From positions 1,116,001 through 1,180,000 of the forward strand of contig NW_024609955.1 of NCBI RefSeq assembly GCF_016920785.2: a stretch of DNA of 64,000 nt. Direction: 5' to 3'. The stretch is from Ixodes scapularis (Eukaryota > Arthropoda > Arachnida > Ixodida > Ixodidae). Every line of letters starts with the position of its first letter. Positions within the stretch are counted from its first letter, which is position 1. This document shows, one piece after another, positions 1 to 10,676 of this stretch. The position numbers and the translations under genes are program-made. The notes under the pieces are model-generated. The model ran no database searches and was not told the DNA's origin. It worked only from the letters and a program-made list of their open reading frames with translations.

Positions 1-1204
1 CAAGGGGCTAACTTTGCTACATCCTGCTACATTTCACCGAAATATGGCTAATCCGTGCCAAGCCTGCGCCAAAGAAGCAATTTTGGTCGCCTTTCATAAA
101 CGAAACGAAACTGAGAACCGTAATTGACCTTTTTCAGAGTTTGGCTACGATCGTGGCGCGCCCTCGCGGAAATCCCTTGAAACACTTTTGGTGGCTCCGG
201 GAACGTCTCTCCGTCGTCTGCGCCAGGCCTGGCTTGTCTCCCGGTCCATGTGTTTGCGTGTGTTCTCTGGTGGCGTTGTTCCGTCCTTCACCAATCTGAA
301 CGTGTGTTTCTGTCGTCGCTTCGCGTGCATATTTTCTTCGAAATGGCTGAGAACGACCTGGAGGATTAACAAAAGTCAATGTCTAGGATACAGAGGACAT
401 CGTTCGTTTTTATACATTCAGGGATTGATAGACCGCCGACGCTTCATCGGTTCTTACCATCGGGTCGGAGTCACTTCATCGTCACTTTGGTGTCGCGACT
501 TGCAAGCAACTAAAAAAGGGGTCTGCTTTCTAAGCAGAGTCGCAGAGTGTTATGTAAGGAAAGTAATGGTGACCAGCTTGGATACCGACCCAACCATCCA
601 CCTTCTGCGGAGCTTGTGAGCTCCGTTTATGAGGCCCGGCCACTACAAACAGCTGATTTTACTCTCCTAGATCGCTTAATCGAGCTTATCGCGTCCGACA
701 CTTCGCCGTCCTACGTACCGCGCGAGGGCACGGGACATTGCCGTATTCGGGAATGTGTAAACAAACTCGGACAGTGCGAAATCCAGGCCGTCTTGATATC
801 GCGAAGGATTGCCCGCACCGTCAAAAAGTAAGGAACGATATGTTAGAAACAATCCATCTTTGAATTCGGCACGTTTACGAACCTTCGACAAAGTGGGCCT
901 GCAGCAAACAGGGCAAACAGCAAACAGCCACAAGTTCACGGTTGGTTGCCGAGAAATTTCATAAAGGTTTTGCCTCCGTAAGGCTTAAATTCGTTTCGCG
1001 CGCTCGCTTTAAATGTTTCGCCAGTATTTTTTTTTTTTTTTTAACGTGGCAAGACGCGAATGTGTATAGCGCACGCCTGAAGAACGGAAAGCTTTATGCT
1101 GTTATTTTTTAATTCAGTACCGGGTATGGCATGATTACGTCACACAACCTTGTTTGCACGTTTACTATTAACAAAAAATGGTCAGAGTGCAGGCGAGCTG
1201 GTGT
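1..1204. other. No recognisable gene
   Basis: I see no protein family, repeat structure or terminal repeat here. Open frames of 81 to 143 codons exist on both strands (for example 188-619 plus and 134-379 minus), but they overlap one another, match nothing I know and lack conserved motifs. A poly-T run lies near 1027. The base composition and scattered stops look like ordinary non-coding DNA. Confidence 0.5.
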
Positions 1205-1210
1205 AAGTTG

Positions 1211-1317
1211 AATACATGAAAGCTTGATGGAACATCGAGGACAGGGACGGAAAGAGTACCTCTTTCAAGAAGTCCGGTATCCGTCCCCGTCCTTGATATT
1301 TTACCCTTTCATGTATT
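1211..1317. repeat. Imperfect foldback hairpin
   Basis: The outer arms begin AATACATGAAAG and end CTTTCATGTATT in reverse complement. An inner arm GACAGGGACGGA pairs with TCCGTCCCCGTC. The loop is about 20 bp. It looks like a small palindromic element. A second hairpin of similar design follows 50 bp later, and others lie near 50.7 and 55.6 kb. No target duplication was identified. Confidence 0.7.
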
Positions 1318-1367
1318 TGTATCTAAACAGCAACACGCTCATTTTCAATTATTAAACCTGAGACACA

Positions 1368-1463
1368 GGTAGGAAAAGGAAAACTCAAAGGAAAAACGGG
1401 CAACGTCTCAGGAGACGTTGCCTGTCCTTTTTCTGTCTCCTTTTCCGTTTTCCTTTTCCTACC
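1368..1463. repeat. Purine-arm foldback hairpin
   Basis: The left arm GGTAGGAAAAGGAAAAC pairs with GTTTTCCTTTTCCTACC at the right end, and the centre GCAACGTCTC pairs with GAGACGTTGC around a 2-3 base turn. The stem is almost continuous over 96 bp. The left arm is purine-rich and the right arm pyrimidine-rich. No coding content. Confidence 0.75.
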
Positions 1464-4149
1464 CCGATTTCAGGTATATCATCATGTTCGCATTTACTGT
1501 ATTTTAGTTAAAAGCAGAAAGTCCCGCCGTTACATTGATGTTCCAGCCACTTGACACGGGGACTCTCATCGTAGGCTTTTGGAAGCAGGGCAAAAACGGC
1601 GGGGTGTTTGAAATCGGGTGCTTTCGTGCACCACCCGCCAAAGGCTACAAGAACTTTATAAAATTTGGAATTTTAACAATGTTTTCTTCTATTTGTGCAA
1701 GCTTCTGCTGCGCGGTGGTGAGGCATGACGACTATGAAGCCAAGCCGCAAGAATAGCGGAAGAGTCAAGCATAACCAGCACTGTTTGAGCGACCGAGCTG
1801 GCGAGAGAGCCACCAAAAATGGCGCCTTTCACTTTCCTCTCCTCTCTCAGAATCGGCGCATGCGCCCAGCGATCTCTGAAAAAGGTCAATTGAGCATGCG
1901 TAAGCTAGGTCGCACAAGACGCCACCCGACACAAAGTACCCTGTATTAATCGTCTATTTGGTCTTGCATGATTTTTCCCGACGTCTCGCGTTTCGTGCAC
2001 TCGTCGTCTCAGGAATCTCGTCTCGCGTCTTTTTTTTTTTAGCGGTAGACACGGGCGTGTGCGGACTCTCAGACGTTAGTGTATTGGGTGCCAAACATGC
2101 CGTCATGCTGTGAGACAAAACCACGTTTTTGCGCGGCGGGAGTTACTTTTTGAGCTGAAGCGCTCGCGCGACGTCGTGTGTTGCCGTCCCCACGTCGCTG
2201 CAGATATGGCGCTTACTAAACTGAAACGCATCGACATTCCTGCTCTTGTTTAAATCATACGCTGCTATAAAAATCCCTCTCTAACTCAATGACTGCTTGG
2301 CGAAGTTTTGATTACTTAGGTTTTTCCTGGTGGGCTTTCTTTCGAGAGGGACCCCGGTACGTGAAAAATCTGCCGCAAAAGAAAGTTGGTGAAGAGAAGT
2401 GAGCTAAAGCAAAGAAGGCAATGTCTGCACGCTGAACCCGCACAGCGCGCTTGTTTGTCTCGAGTTCAGTCGTTGCACGAAGCGCTCCAAGAACTTTTTT
2501 GACCTTGATTCGCAGTGTCTTGCATCAATACGCTCAGGTTCTTTTTTTCTGTGTGCTTAGCCTGTACCTCGCCTGCCGGCCTGGCAAGCACAAGTCGCTG
2601 GACTGTTTATTGTCGTATGCTGGACAGTTACATTTTGCATACTATTTTGGGAACCATGCAGTTGGCGACGGAGCGCGGAGTGGCATGGTTTCGGTTTCGG
2701 TCAAACAGCCGTTGTCTCCGCCCGCGCGACGAAGCACGTGTAACTGCAAGCCTGCCGAAGTTGCCCTTACGTGCATGTGAACATCATTGCAACAAAGGCA
2801 CCAGCCGGGACGCTTGCAATGCGTTGTTTTACGTTTGCTTACTTTTTTTATAAAAATCTGCCACGTCAAGAATTTTGGCGGTGCCAGAAGAGTCCATGTG
2901 CGTATGGCAGCTGCCTAATTTGCTGTGCCAAGAGCTGCACAATAGTTTGTGCTCACTTGATTGTCACAAGGGGGGACGCCACGACAACAGCCACACTTGC
3001 ATCTGCTCGTTTTCTCTGTCGTAACTTTGCCGGCATCTGACAGCATGACACTTTGGCTCCCGTAACATATTTTGTTGCCACTTTGGGACGGCTTTTGGTC
3101 CATGGGAGGTATATAGGGCAGTAAACACCCCAGTCAGAGACATGTCAAGGCGTCCTGCCCTCCAATCCTTCCTTGCTTCGATCCCTTAATCCCCTAATCT
3201 AGTTGAAAAGCCAAAATCTCAAGGTGGGGTGATAATTATTGGGTGTCTGGGTCTTGATTTACACTATTTTTGGATGCAGATGCCAGACACCCTGAAGCCG
3301 GTGGATGATCATCTCGACATGTTCCTTGTGGTGCCAGCAACACTTGCACCGCTGGTGTGGCATTCTTTGCACGCTATGCTGGGATAGTTTTTTAGGAGTG
3401 CCATATCTGGACAGCTTATTCAGAAGCAGGCTGTCGTCGTCGAGATCCATGCTTTTTTTTTTAACAGATGATGTTGCAGTGCCCACATGGGTGAGTATGA
3501 CAGAAAGGATTCGAGATTGGAATAGGTCACCAAACAGTATCGCATCATTTTTCGTTAAAATATTTTTCTAACAACACTATTCATTGAAATAAACACTGAA
3601 ATTCAAAGTTTCTCGTGCAAGAATGGGGAGGCCTGGGGGTGCTCATATGTATCCCCACTACTCTGATGATAGTAGTGTCACCTCTAAATCAACACAGCAT
3701 AATGGAAGACATATCGCAGTCTAAAACGGGAAAAAATGTTGATATATGTGTCTTGCAGATGCGTATATGACCAAATAGCAAATGATTGCGGTGCCCTGAG
3801 CCCTAAGGTATTCAGGACCAATAAACACATGGGGGTGGTAGCAGCTGTCATGGCAAATGGAAGCTGTCAGAATGACATGTTCGGATATTGACACGGATTG
3901 TGTCGGAGAGACATGAAATCACAACTGCTGGGGCCACTCCAGTATTGCATGAGCACTTCAGCTCGTATGTTTACACCAAAACTGTTCTGTGCGAGCTTCA
4001 TAGAACACTCATGGCCAGGCTGCTATTCTCAAATCCCTAATCACCAGTACCAATGCCAAGCTTCGGCAGTGCCAGCAGCACTTTAGACAATGTTAAATTG
4101 GGACGTTCTCTGATGAGTTCACATTCCCTGGCACTTGTGTGCAGGAAAC
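1464..4149. other. Unrecognised non-coding stretch
   Basis: No convincing gene. Short poly-T tracts occur near 2030, 2540 and 3455. An ATG at 2097 opens a short frame beginning MPSCCETKPRF, which faintly recalls the start of a THAP zinc finger, but the frame stops after 18 codons and the remaining cysteine/histidine ligands are absent. I do not annotate it as a gene. Other open frames in this stretch are short and without motifs. Confidence 0.45.
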
Positions 4150-4157
4150 CTTTGCAG

Positions 4158-4310
4158 TAGGTGTGTGCGAATATTGGTTCAAATTGAATAGTATGTTTGC
4201 CATAACCTTCGCGCTGCAAAGGGAAGCCGATGCAACCGGCTCTTTTTGCGCTGTTGATGCTAGAAACGACAGTGCACTATTTAATTCGAACCAATATTTG
4301 CACACCACTA
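4158..4310. mobile_element. 153-bp hAT-type MITE
   Basis: The left end TAGGTGTGTGCGAATATTGG and the right end (read from the other strand) TAGTGGTGTGCAAATATTGG form terminal inverted repeats of about 33 bp. The flanks CTTTGCAG and CTTCACAG are a plausible 8-bp target duplication with two differences. The inside is non-coding. The 8-bp duplication suggests mobilisation by a hAT transposase, but no partner transposase with these ends is visible in the window. Confidence 0.7.
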
Positions 4311-4318
4311 CTTCACAG

Positions 4319-5237
4319 GCTTACGAACTGCACTGTTTTGTCCCAAATTAAACAACATCATATGGGGAGCTTTCCACTGTTCTGGATGAATGGCTCCCAT
4401 TCCCTCTGGCCAGTGCACATAATTTTCATGTGTCCTTCCCAAAACACAGCGACGCAATATTCGTCACCAACACCAATGACAGATATTATCTACAATTATG
4501 AACTGGGACCCTGTGAACTTATTTTATGTATCATGACCACGCAACAGATATTCCTTCCTTGTTAATTCCGGTGTATAACTGGTTGTTGTGTCGATAGGAG
4601 TTGGAGGTGCGTTAGGAGAACCAAGGCCTGTAGTTTTTTTGTTTTTTTTTTAAACTCTGGAGCATTTAGAATGAATCTACAGCAGTTCACTTCAATTTGG
4701 CTTCCATGTCTAGCCCATCCGACATGGACTGCCAAATAGGGATTCTGCTATGTGATAGCTGGAGTAGACGTAACAGAAAAGCAGAGTATGATTACATGCC
4801 TAGAGAAATGAAAACAAGTGTAGAATTTGCCAACAGAGTGATAGGCTTTGCTTCTTACATCCAATCTCTGTCATTGTTCCAGGCACTACAGATTTGCAGC
4901 CTACAGGCAGTGTGCCCTGTGGCTGTGGAGCCGCTTGGGAAAGAAGAATAGGCGGCCCCTGCCATCCTGTGTGGTCAAGACAATTAGGGGCAGGTATCCT
5001 GCTGACGTGTATGCGGGCTACAGGGATGCAGAATAAATTGCGTTGACCTAGAGACCACGCAACCCCCTTCCCTTGTCTCTTCACCCTCCCTGCATGTGTG
5101 TGAAGTCGCTCGTAGCCATGAACGGAATCCTCTAAATCACGTGACCTATTATCTACGATATCACGTGACCATAACTATGATCACATGATCGTAGTCAAAC
5201 CAAAGCCAGTGCACCTACGTCACATTCAGTCACACGA
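4319..5237. other. No recognisable gene
   Basis: Nothing coding was recognised. There is a poly-T run near 4635. Three short TCACGTGAC or TCACATGAT words are clustered at 5135-5190 just before the SINE. Their significance is unclear. Confidence 0.45.
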
Positions 5238-5241
5238 CGAA

Positions 5242-5487
5242 GCCGCCTCGGTGGCTCCGAGGCGAGAGTGCCGGCCTACGGATCCCCATGTGGCGGGTTC
5301 GAATCCCGGCCGAGGTGCCTGCAATCTGATGGAGGTATATTGCGGAGAAGGCAGCTTGGTAATCGAGCTTTCGATTGCACGTCAAAAGATCCCCAGGTGG
5401 TCGAAATTAATCCTCGGTCCTCCGCTGGGGCGTGCCAGATGCCCGTCGTTGGTTTGGCACGTAAAACCCCCAAATTTGATTTGAGTC
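5242..5487 (+). mobile_element. tRNA-derived SINE
   Basis: A Pol III type head is visible: an A-box-like TGGCTCCGAGG at 5252-5262 and a consensus B box GGTTCGAATCC at 5296-5306. A tRNA-unrelated body follows and ends in GCACGTAAAACCCCCAAATT. The organisation resembles the tRNA-derived SINEs reported from ixodid ticks (the Ruka type), although I cannot assign a family name without a library. A second, reversed copy with the same body words (ACCGAG, CACGT, CCCAGGTG) lies at 51865-52008. Confidence 0.8.
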
Positions 5488-5934
5488 GCACGACCGGATT
5501 GCTTCATTTTCCTCCTAGAATCCAAAGGCTGTCATCAAAACTACTAGGGCGTGAGAAGTGCTCATTTGGAACACTAACCTAAGCAGTAAAATTTGGCACC
5601 CACTAATACCATTTTAAAGTAAAGATTGTGCTTTTCATCTCGTCTTGGTGAATCGGGTTTTCGGACTATGCTGGTTCGGTCGTGGCCCTGTCTGTTCTTC
5701 CGCAGTTGCGAACGGCCGCTAAGAAGTGCGAAAAGTACTCAACTGCAACGCTATAAAAGAAGGTGGCGATTCTCAAGCTAACAGAAAGTGACCGAACGCA
5801 AGCGGAGTCGTAACCTAAAGCGAGCCATTATTGACGGCTCTTTTCAAGCATGCTTAGGTGCACCATATAATTGCGTGCAAAGGCCATATTTAGAGTGAAA
5901 TATTTTTTTTTAAATATTTAAAAAGTTATTTACG
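5488..5934. other. No recognisable gene
   Basis: Short gap between the SINE and the Penelope-like element. An AT-rich tract lies at 5900-5930 directly before the first recognisable PLE codons. No feature identified. Confidence 0.4.
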
Positions 5935-5982
5935 TATGATGCGCTCTGCCGCACCGCTGGCCAACGCCCAAAAAGCCTGAAG

Positions 5983-6261
5983 ATGGGGGCCATCGTTGAC
6001 CACTTCAAGTGCGCCAACCTCAAGCTACTAACCTCGGACAAGGAAGGGGGATTTTTCGTCCTGCCCGATGAACTGTACAGCAAAAAAGCCAAGGAACCTG
6101 TTGACAAGAACTTCAAGCCAGTGAAGCCAGGATCTCTGAACAGGGTGAAGTCGAGGGCAAAGAAATTATGCTGTGAATTAGACCTTCCTGTTTTAGCGAG
6201 GAAGGTGAACACTAGTAATAAGCTGTCCCTGGACATTTTTTTCGTGACTAAGACGCATTAA
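5983..6261 (+). pseudogene. PLE N-terminal region and RT start
   Basis: A 92-codon open frame starts MGAIVDHFKCANLKLL and contains the block LLTSDKEGGFFVLPDELYSK. I recognise this as the conserved entry to the RT domain in Penelope-like proteins. It ends at a stop immediately before a 20-bp perfect palindrome (6259-6278, AAAGGGACGTCCCTTT core). The next PLE block resumes about 75 bp later in another frame, so the gene is broken here. The remaining N-terminal sequence of the family is not visible upstream. Confidence 0.7.
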
Positions 6262-6334
6262 AAGGGACGTCCCTTTTAGGGCGATAGTTACAGAGAGAGA
6301 CTCGTGTCAGTACCAGTTTTCCATCTTTCTTATA

Positions 6335-6592
6335 ATGCACCTTTCGTCATTGAAACTGCATGATGAGTTCCTAGTCCGCAGCTCAGATGAGGTGATTGAC
6401 TTCCTGAGGGGTTGGTCTAGAGGGAAGTGTGATGCCTTTTCAATTGATGTTGAAGATCTTTTTTACTTTGTCCCGCATCAGGCCCATTTTACAGCTGTAA
6501 CCAAATGCATCGACAAGAATGGAGAAACGGCTTTCGGGAGCTCCTGTGGTATGAGTGTGGAGATTCATTGGACTCCTGTCTTTCTATCTTGA
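6335..6592 (+). pseudogene. PLE reverse transcriptase motifs A and B
   Basis: The frame contains FSIDVEDLFYFVPHQAHF, matching motif A of Penelope RTs (SxDVxDLFYSVPH, catalytic Asp present), followed by the downstream ECIDxNGExAFxxSSGMSV-like block, here CIDKNGETAFGSSCGMSV. It stops at 6592. About 100 bp with several stops separate it from the motif C block at 6696. Together these show a decayed RT rather than an intron. Confidence 0.75.
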
Positions 6593-6695
6593 ACATACCT
6601 TTGTGTCTTTTGATGGTGATGTGATGTGCAAAAACAGGGCATTTGCATTGGTTTGCAAGTGGCCCCCGTCTTGTGTGATATTGTTTTAATACTCT

Positions 6696-7493
6696 GTGAC
6701 CCAAGCTATAGCTGAAAGACTTGGGAATAAAGACGATATTAGAATTTTTAGGTATGTCTATGATTACCTCGTCATTGTCCTCGCACATAAGGAGCTTACT
6801 GATATTGTTGCAGTTGATTTAATGGAAGTTTTTGCGGCCTGCTCCCATGGGGTGAGGTTTACCCATGAAAGAACATTGGAAGGGTCTTTGCAGTTTCTAG
6901 ATTTGAAACTTATGTTTCTAGAAGACCACATTTGCTGGGCTTATGAACCCCGCTCTAAGAAGGATGCACTCCCCTACGACTCCGCACATTCCAAACTGGT
7001 GAAACGAGGTACCGCCCAGTCCTTTCTCGGAGCTGCATTGGCCAAATCCTGTCATCATGAAATGGGCAGGAGCTTCCTGTTACAGGTGGATCATCTAGAA
7101 AGCGTAGGTTTTCCGCGGAAACCTCTGACTGACGCAGCGGACAGCCTGAAAAGGAAATATAGAGGTGTTCGCCTAAACGCCCGTGAACGGCAAAAAAACC
7201 AGACCGGCTATCATTCCTTACGTTCACGCTATCTCCCACAACTTAAAAAATGTCGTGAAGCGTTACAATGTTCCGGTTGTTTTTTCGGCCCCGAAGAAAC
7301 CCTCGGCCTTGTGCAGAAGGATAAATGCCCCGGAAAGGCTAGTGAGGAATGCAAAAAGAAACACCAAACGAAGTTTGTGGATTGTAAAACATCTGTCGTC
7401 TACGATATACCACTATTCTGTGGGAGCTCGTATGTAAAGCCAACAGGCCGCTGCATTAATGATTGTGCAAGGGAGCACGCGGCAACTATCTAA
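6696..7493 (+). pseudogene. PLE RT C-terminus and GIY-YIG domain
   Basis: This is the longest intact PLE frame, 265 codons. Residues 19-27 read RYVYDYLVI, the position of the catalytic YVDD box, with the first Asp replaced by Tyr. The thumb block SLQFLDLKLMFLEDHICWAY and the SKLVKRG word follow. The C-terminal 35 residues form a degenerate GIY-YIG nuclease: VVYDIPLFCGSSYV, then TGRCINDCAREH where the family has TGRCLNDRLREH. The expected YVGQTGR is YVKPTGR here. RT and nuclease are both probably inactive. Confidence 0.8.
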
Positions 7494-7625
7494 CAGACGC
7501 CGTGCATTGTGATCGACGCCCGTGCACCTCAAAGTTGTCAAACACAATCATCCTGGGGCTGGAAGTGACAATGTTGTATTTTAGGTATTTAGGCATGTGT
7601 GTTTTCTAATAAACGTTCTGTTGCG

Positions 7626-8340
7626 AGTGCGCCCCGTGTTGTCGTCCACTTCTTCACCTGTCCCCGTTCCTTTGGCGCTCATTTCCAACCTAACACCTTT
7701 GAGGACTGGGTGATCCCACAGGACAAGCCACCGCCTACGGTGCGGCTCCAATGGAATCAGCTCTGCAGCATTTACGAGGACGGCGGACCAGCGGGGCTCT
7801 TGTCCTGATGGCCATCGGTGACTGCGAACTCCCTTCAGTAATTGCTACAAAACGCTTTGCAACGTTTTGTAGCACTGCATTGTGAAACAGCCGTCAGCCA
7901 CTCTCAGGTGCAACTTTGTGTATTTTTTTTTTTTGCCACTGAAGATGCTTTAAAGCAAGAACAGTCATGTATGACATTAAATAAAGAAGTTTTCTCAGCT
8001 CAACTTTGTTCCCTTTCACTGGAGCAACACCAGATGCCTTGATTAAGTACAACTGCTGCAGAGTCAGTATTTCGGAGATTAAATGTCCTTGGGACGTCAG
8101 AACTTCACTAAAAAAGAAATGGACAATGGAGTATGAAACAGCAAATTCTTTGTACAAGTGTAAAGGCAGATGGGTGTAACAAAGGTGTCTTCAGCTTCAC
8201 TCCATGTTTACAGTGACGTTTCTCCAGTTGAGCTTTCGGATCCCTCTGACCCCGCTTACTTTACAGATCTAGTGAGTGGTCTGAAATTTTTTTTCAGCTA
8301 CTTTTATATTCCAGAACTGCAGAGATGTCCTTCCGTGAAA
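7626..8340. other. Unassigned stretch with small hairpin
   Basis: No clear gene. A short perfect hairpin (TGCTACAAAACG, 8-bp loop, CGTTTTGTAGCA) lies at 7843-7874. The open frame at 8170-8514 may contain the upstream edge of the P-like transposase remnant that is annotated next, but its first 60 residues show no family motif that I can place. Confidence 0.4.
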
Positions 8341-8344
8341 AGCT

Positions 8345-8924
8345 CTGGACCAAACCAAATCATCATGATTAATCATGAAACTGGCACGGAATTTAACAAG
8401 GAAGCATGTCTACCCCACAAAACTAGAAAAGATGAATGTGCTTCATGCTGTGCAAATATTATCCCCACAAGTATTTTCAGCCTTAGAACACCTTCAAAAA
8501 AAATCAAACGGTGATCCTGCTCTTTATGTTTTCAAAGAAAAAATAAAGAGCAGGATCACCGCCCTACCACACGTTTCATGAAGACAATGAAGGAATGGTT
8601 TGACATTCATGACACGACCTACACAGGAAGTGCACAAAAAAGACCCATCTCAATGAAGGACGACCCTCAACTGGTGTGGCTTGAAAACGAGCTTTCATGC
8701 TATGTGTGAAGAGCATCCAGGAAACACTCGTGGCTTCAGGAATGAATGCTTTCACAAATGAGACCTTCCAAGCCTTGCTTTTTAGCACGAAGTCAGCTGT
8801 GGAGACAACAAAGTTCCTTTTAGCAAAAGGTGCCAACTTCGTCCCGACAAGGAAGTCAAACAGCAACCACCTCAAAGCACTTTTTGGGAGAATAAGATTT
8901 ATGTGTGGTGGCTGTGACAAGTTA
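8345..8924 (+). pseudogene. P-element-like (THAP9-like) transposase remnant
   Basis: Two frames overlap. One at 8375-8500 reads KLARNLTRKHVYPTKLEKMN and a helical segment VLHAVQILSPQVFSALEHLQ. The next, at 8571-8708, has FMKTMKEWFDIHDTTYTGSA and DDPQLVWLENELSCYV, ends at TGA, and continues one frame over as NAFTNETFQALLFSTKSAVE and FGRIRFMCGGCDKL. This order is what I associate with the C-terminal part of P-element/THAP9-type transposases in arachnids. The N-terminal THAP finger and the catalytic core are missing. It is truncated on the right at the gypsy LTR and interrupted by a hairpin at 8510-8560. Confidence 0.6.
8510..8560. repeat. Hairpin within P-like remnant
   Basis: An 18-bp arm GGTGATCCTGCTCTTTAT pairs perfectly with ATAAAGAGCAGGATCACC across a 15-bp AT-rich loop. 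It separates two segments of the P-like transposase frame. It may be a subterminal inverted repeat left after an internal deletion or a small foldback insertion. The first option is not testable from one copy. Confidence 0.75.
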
Positions 8925-9116
8925 GTGGCGCCCCCTCCAATCCGCCCGTCTGCGGCCGCCTGGCTCGGCGGGCAACATTGTTCACCGCGCCAATAAACGC
9001 CGTTGAGCGCACGTGCTCCGGCCAATCATCGTCCACCCTCACAACCAGGCTGCGTGTCGTCTCTCCTCGGCGGGTGCTTCGGCCCCCTTTGTCCACGTTC
9101 GAGAAAGATCGTGACA
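8913..9116 (+). repeat. Ty3/gypsy 5' LTR
   Basis: This is a 204-bp segment starting TGTGACAAGTTAG and ending GATCGTGACA, directly followed by a primer-binding-type sequence and the gag leader. It contains CAATAAACGCC near 8990, which would serve as the polyadenylation signal. The TG...CA boundaries are normal for LTRs. No 3' LTR was found, so the LTR limits rest on position and ends only. Confidence 0.65.
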
Positions 9117-9134
9117 CTGGCGACGAGGAACCGT
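9117..9134 (+). promoter_or_regulatory. Primer-binding site region of gypsy element
   Basis: The CTGGCGACGAGGAACC motif immediately downstream of the LTR end is the position at which a host tRNA primes minus-strand synthesis. Many Ty3/gypsy elements have TGGCGACGAGG here. The matching tRNA was not determined. Confidence 0.55.
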
Positions 9135-9213
9135 GGCACTGGAGGCCACCAACGTGCACGGTTCGGCCCACGCCGCCGAGAGAGTCGCAACACCGCGCCC
9201 CGCTCCTGTCGCC

Positions 9214-10676
9214 ATGCCGCTCTACGGGAGGCTCGAGCCGTTCGAGGGAGATGAGTCCGCCTGGCCAGTCTACGAAGAACAGGTCCACGTGTTCTTCCGT
9301 GCGAACGACACGCTTGAGGCGAAACAGCGGGACATCTTCTTGGCCAGCTGCGGGACCCGTGTCTTTAGCCTCCTGCTCGACCTCCTCAAGCCGGCCACGC
9401 CGCACGTCAAAACGCTGGGTGAGCTGCTCGCTACGCTGCGCTCGCACTTCAGCCCGGCGCCGTCCACGCTCATGGAGCGGTTCCGCTTCAACAACCAGAG
9501 CCGCCCGGACGGGGAGACCCTCAGACAGTTCGTCGCTGCGCTACGAGGGTTAGCGAGCACCTGCGCTTTCGGCGACCAGTTGGACTCGCTACTCCGGGAC
9601 CGGTTCGTCTGCGGCATCAACAACCCTGCCATGCAGACGCGACTCCTGGAGCTCCCCGACCCCTCGCTGGACGACGCGGTGAAGGCAGCGCTGGCGATGG
9701 AAGCAGCAGCGAAGAACGCCAGCGAGATAGCGCGTGCGGCCGGCTCACCGTCGACGGAAGCGGCGGTGAACAAGATGGCGACAAGGAGCGGTGCCTGCAG
9801 CCGCTGCGGTGCTGCCCACTCCCCCTCACAGTGCCAGTTCGTCCAAGCACAATGCTTCACGTGCGGGAGAACTGGGCACCTCGCACGTGTCTGCCGAGGG
9901 GGGAGGACGAGCGTTGGCCAGCAGCAGCAGCAGCAGCAGCAGCCTGGTTCAAGCCCGGGTTCCAGCCAAGCCCGCGGCCAGGGTGGTCGTCGCAAAAGAA
10001 CGCGGCGGGGACGAGCGGCACAAGGTCCGGGTACCTCCTCAGCCAGGGTCCACGTCGTGGCCGAGGACCCGCAGATTTTCGACGTGTGGCAGACGAGTAA
10101 GCCTCCATCGTCTGTGCCACCTTACTTGGTGTCAGTCGAAATCTGCGGCCACCCCATCACCATGGAGCTGAACACAGGGGCCAGCGTGTCGGTCATGCCC
10201 GGGAAGCTGTTCAAGCGGACCTTCCCCGGCGTGTCCATCGAGGCGTCTGACGTCATGCTGCGCAGCTACTCCGGTCAGCTTTCCCAGGTCCAGGGTCGGG
10301 CCCAAGTCAGCGTTCGCCTTGGCGACAGGGAGGCAATCCTTCCCCTTTACTTAACCAAGGGGTCGTCGCCAACGCTGCTGGGCCGGAACTGGATTCACTC
10401 GCTGGGTGTTCGGCTGCCGGAGCACCAAGAAGCTGCGCTGCACGTGGTGAAGGACGTCCCGAGCCTCCTGACCGACTTCCAGTCCCTGTTCCAGCCGGGG
10501 GTGGGCACTTTCGCCGGCACGACGGTCGGCATCCACGTACCCGAGAGAGCCCGGCCTCGGTTTTTCAAGCCGCGTCCGATGCCGTTTGCCCTGAAGGACG
10601 GGGTCACCCAGGAGCTGCAACTGCTGCAGCGAGAGGGAATCCTGGTGCCCGTCAAGTCTTCCGAGTGGGCTAGCTG
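9214..10676 (+). pseudogene. Ty3/gypsy Gag and protease
   Basis: The start was chosen at 9214 (GCCATGC, MPLYGRLEPFEGDESAW); the frame is open further upstream but without ATG. A retroviral-type Gag core (FFRANDTLEAKQRDIFLASC and VCGINNPAMQTRLLELPDPS) is followed by a double zinc knuckle, CSRCGAAHSPSQC then CFTCGRTGHLARVC (9799-9892). A polyglutamine run encoded by eight CAG codons and an Arg-rich linker come next. The aspartic protease core reads MELNTGASVSVMPGK, where the family has DTGA, so the catalytic Asp is Asn. The flap-side LLGRNWI is intact. The frame passes directly into pol and shifts at about 10670. Confidence 0.85.
9919..9942 (+). repeat. (CAG)8 trinucleotide repeat
   Basis: Eight uninterrupted CAG triplets encode Q8 between the Gag zinc knuckles and the basic linker. 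This is a likely site of length variation among copies. Confidence 0.9.

Larger units (their letters stand above)
5935..7625 (+). mobile_element. Penelope-like retroelement, degraded
   Basis: Three consecutive coding blocks on the plus strand read as one Penelope-like protein broken by frameshifts and stops: an N-terminal block at 5983-6261, the first reverse-transcriptase motifs at 6335-6592, and RT motif C through the GIY-YIG endonuclease at 6696-7493. A short 3' UTR with AATAAA near 7607 follows. Penelope-like elements are LTR-lacking retroelements that combine a telomerase-related RT with a GIY-YIG nuclease. No terminal duplication was identified, so the limits are approximate. It is clearly not able to encode an intact protein. 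Confidence 0.8.

Noticed and set aside
188..619. 143-codon plus-strand ORF
   Set aside because: No motif, no start context, overlapped by open frames on the other strand.
2097..2153. Short frame starting MPSCCETKPRF, THAP-finger-like
   Set aside because: Only 18 codons to the stop; the other zinc ligands and the AVPTF-type motif are missing. Too little to call.
5268..5582. 104-codon ORF at 5.3 kb
   Set aside because: It is a reading of the SINE body and shows no protein family.
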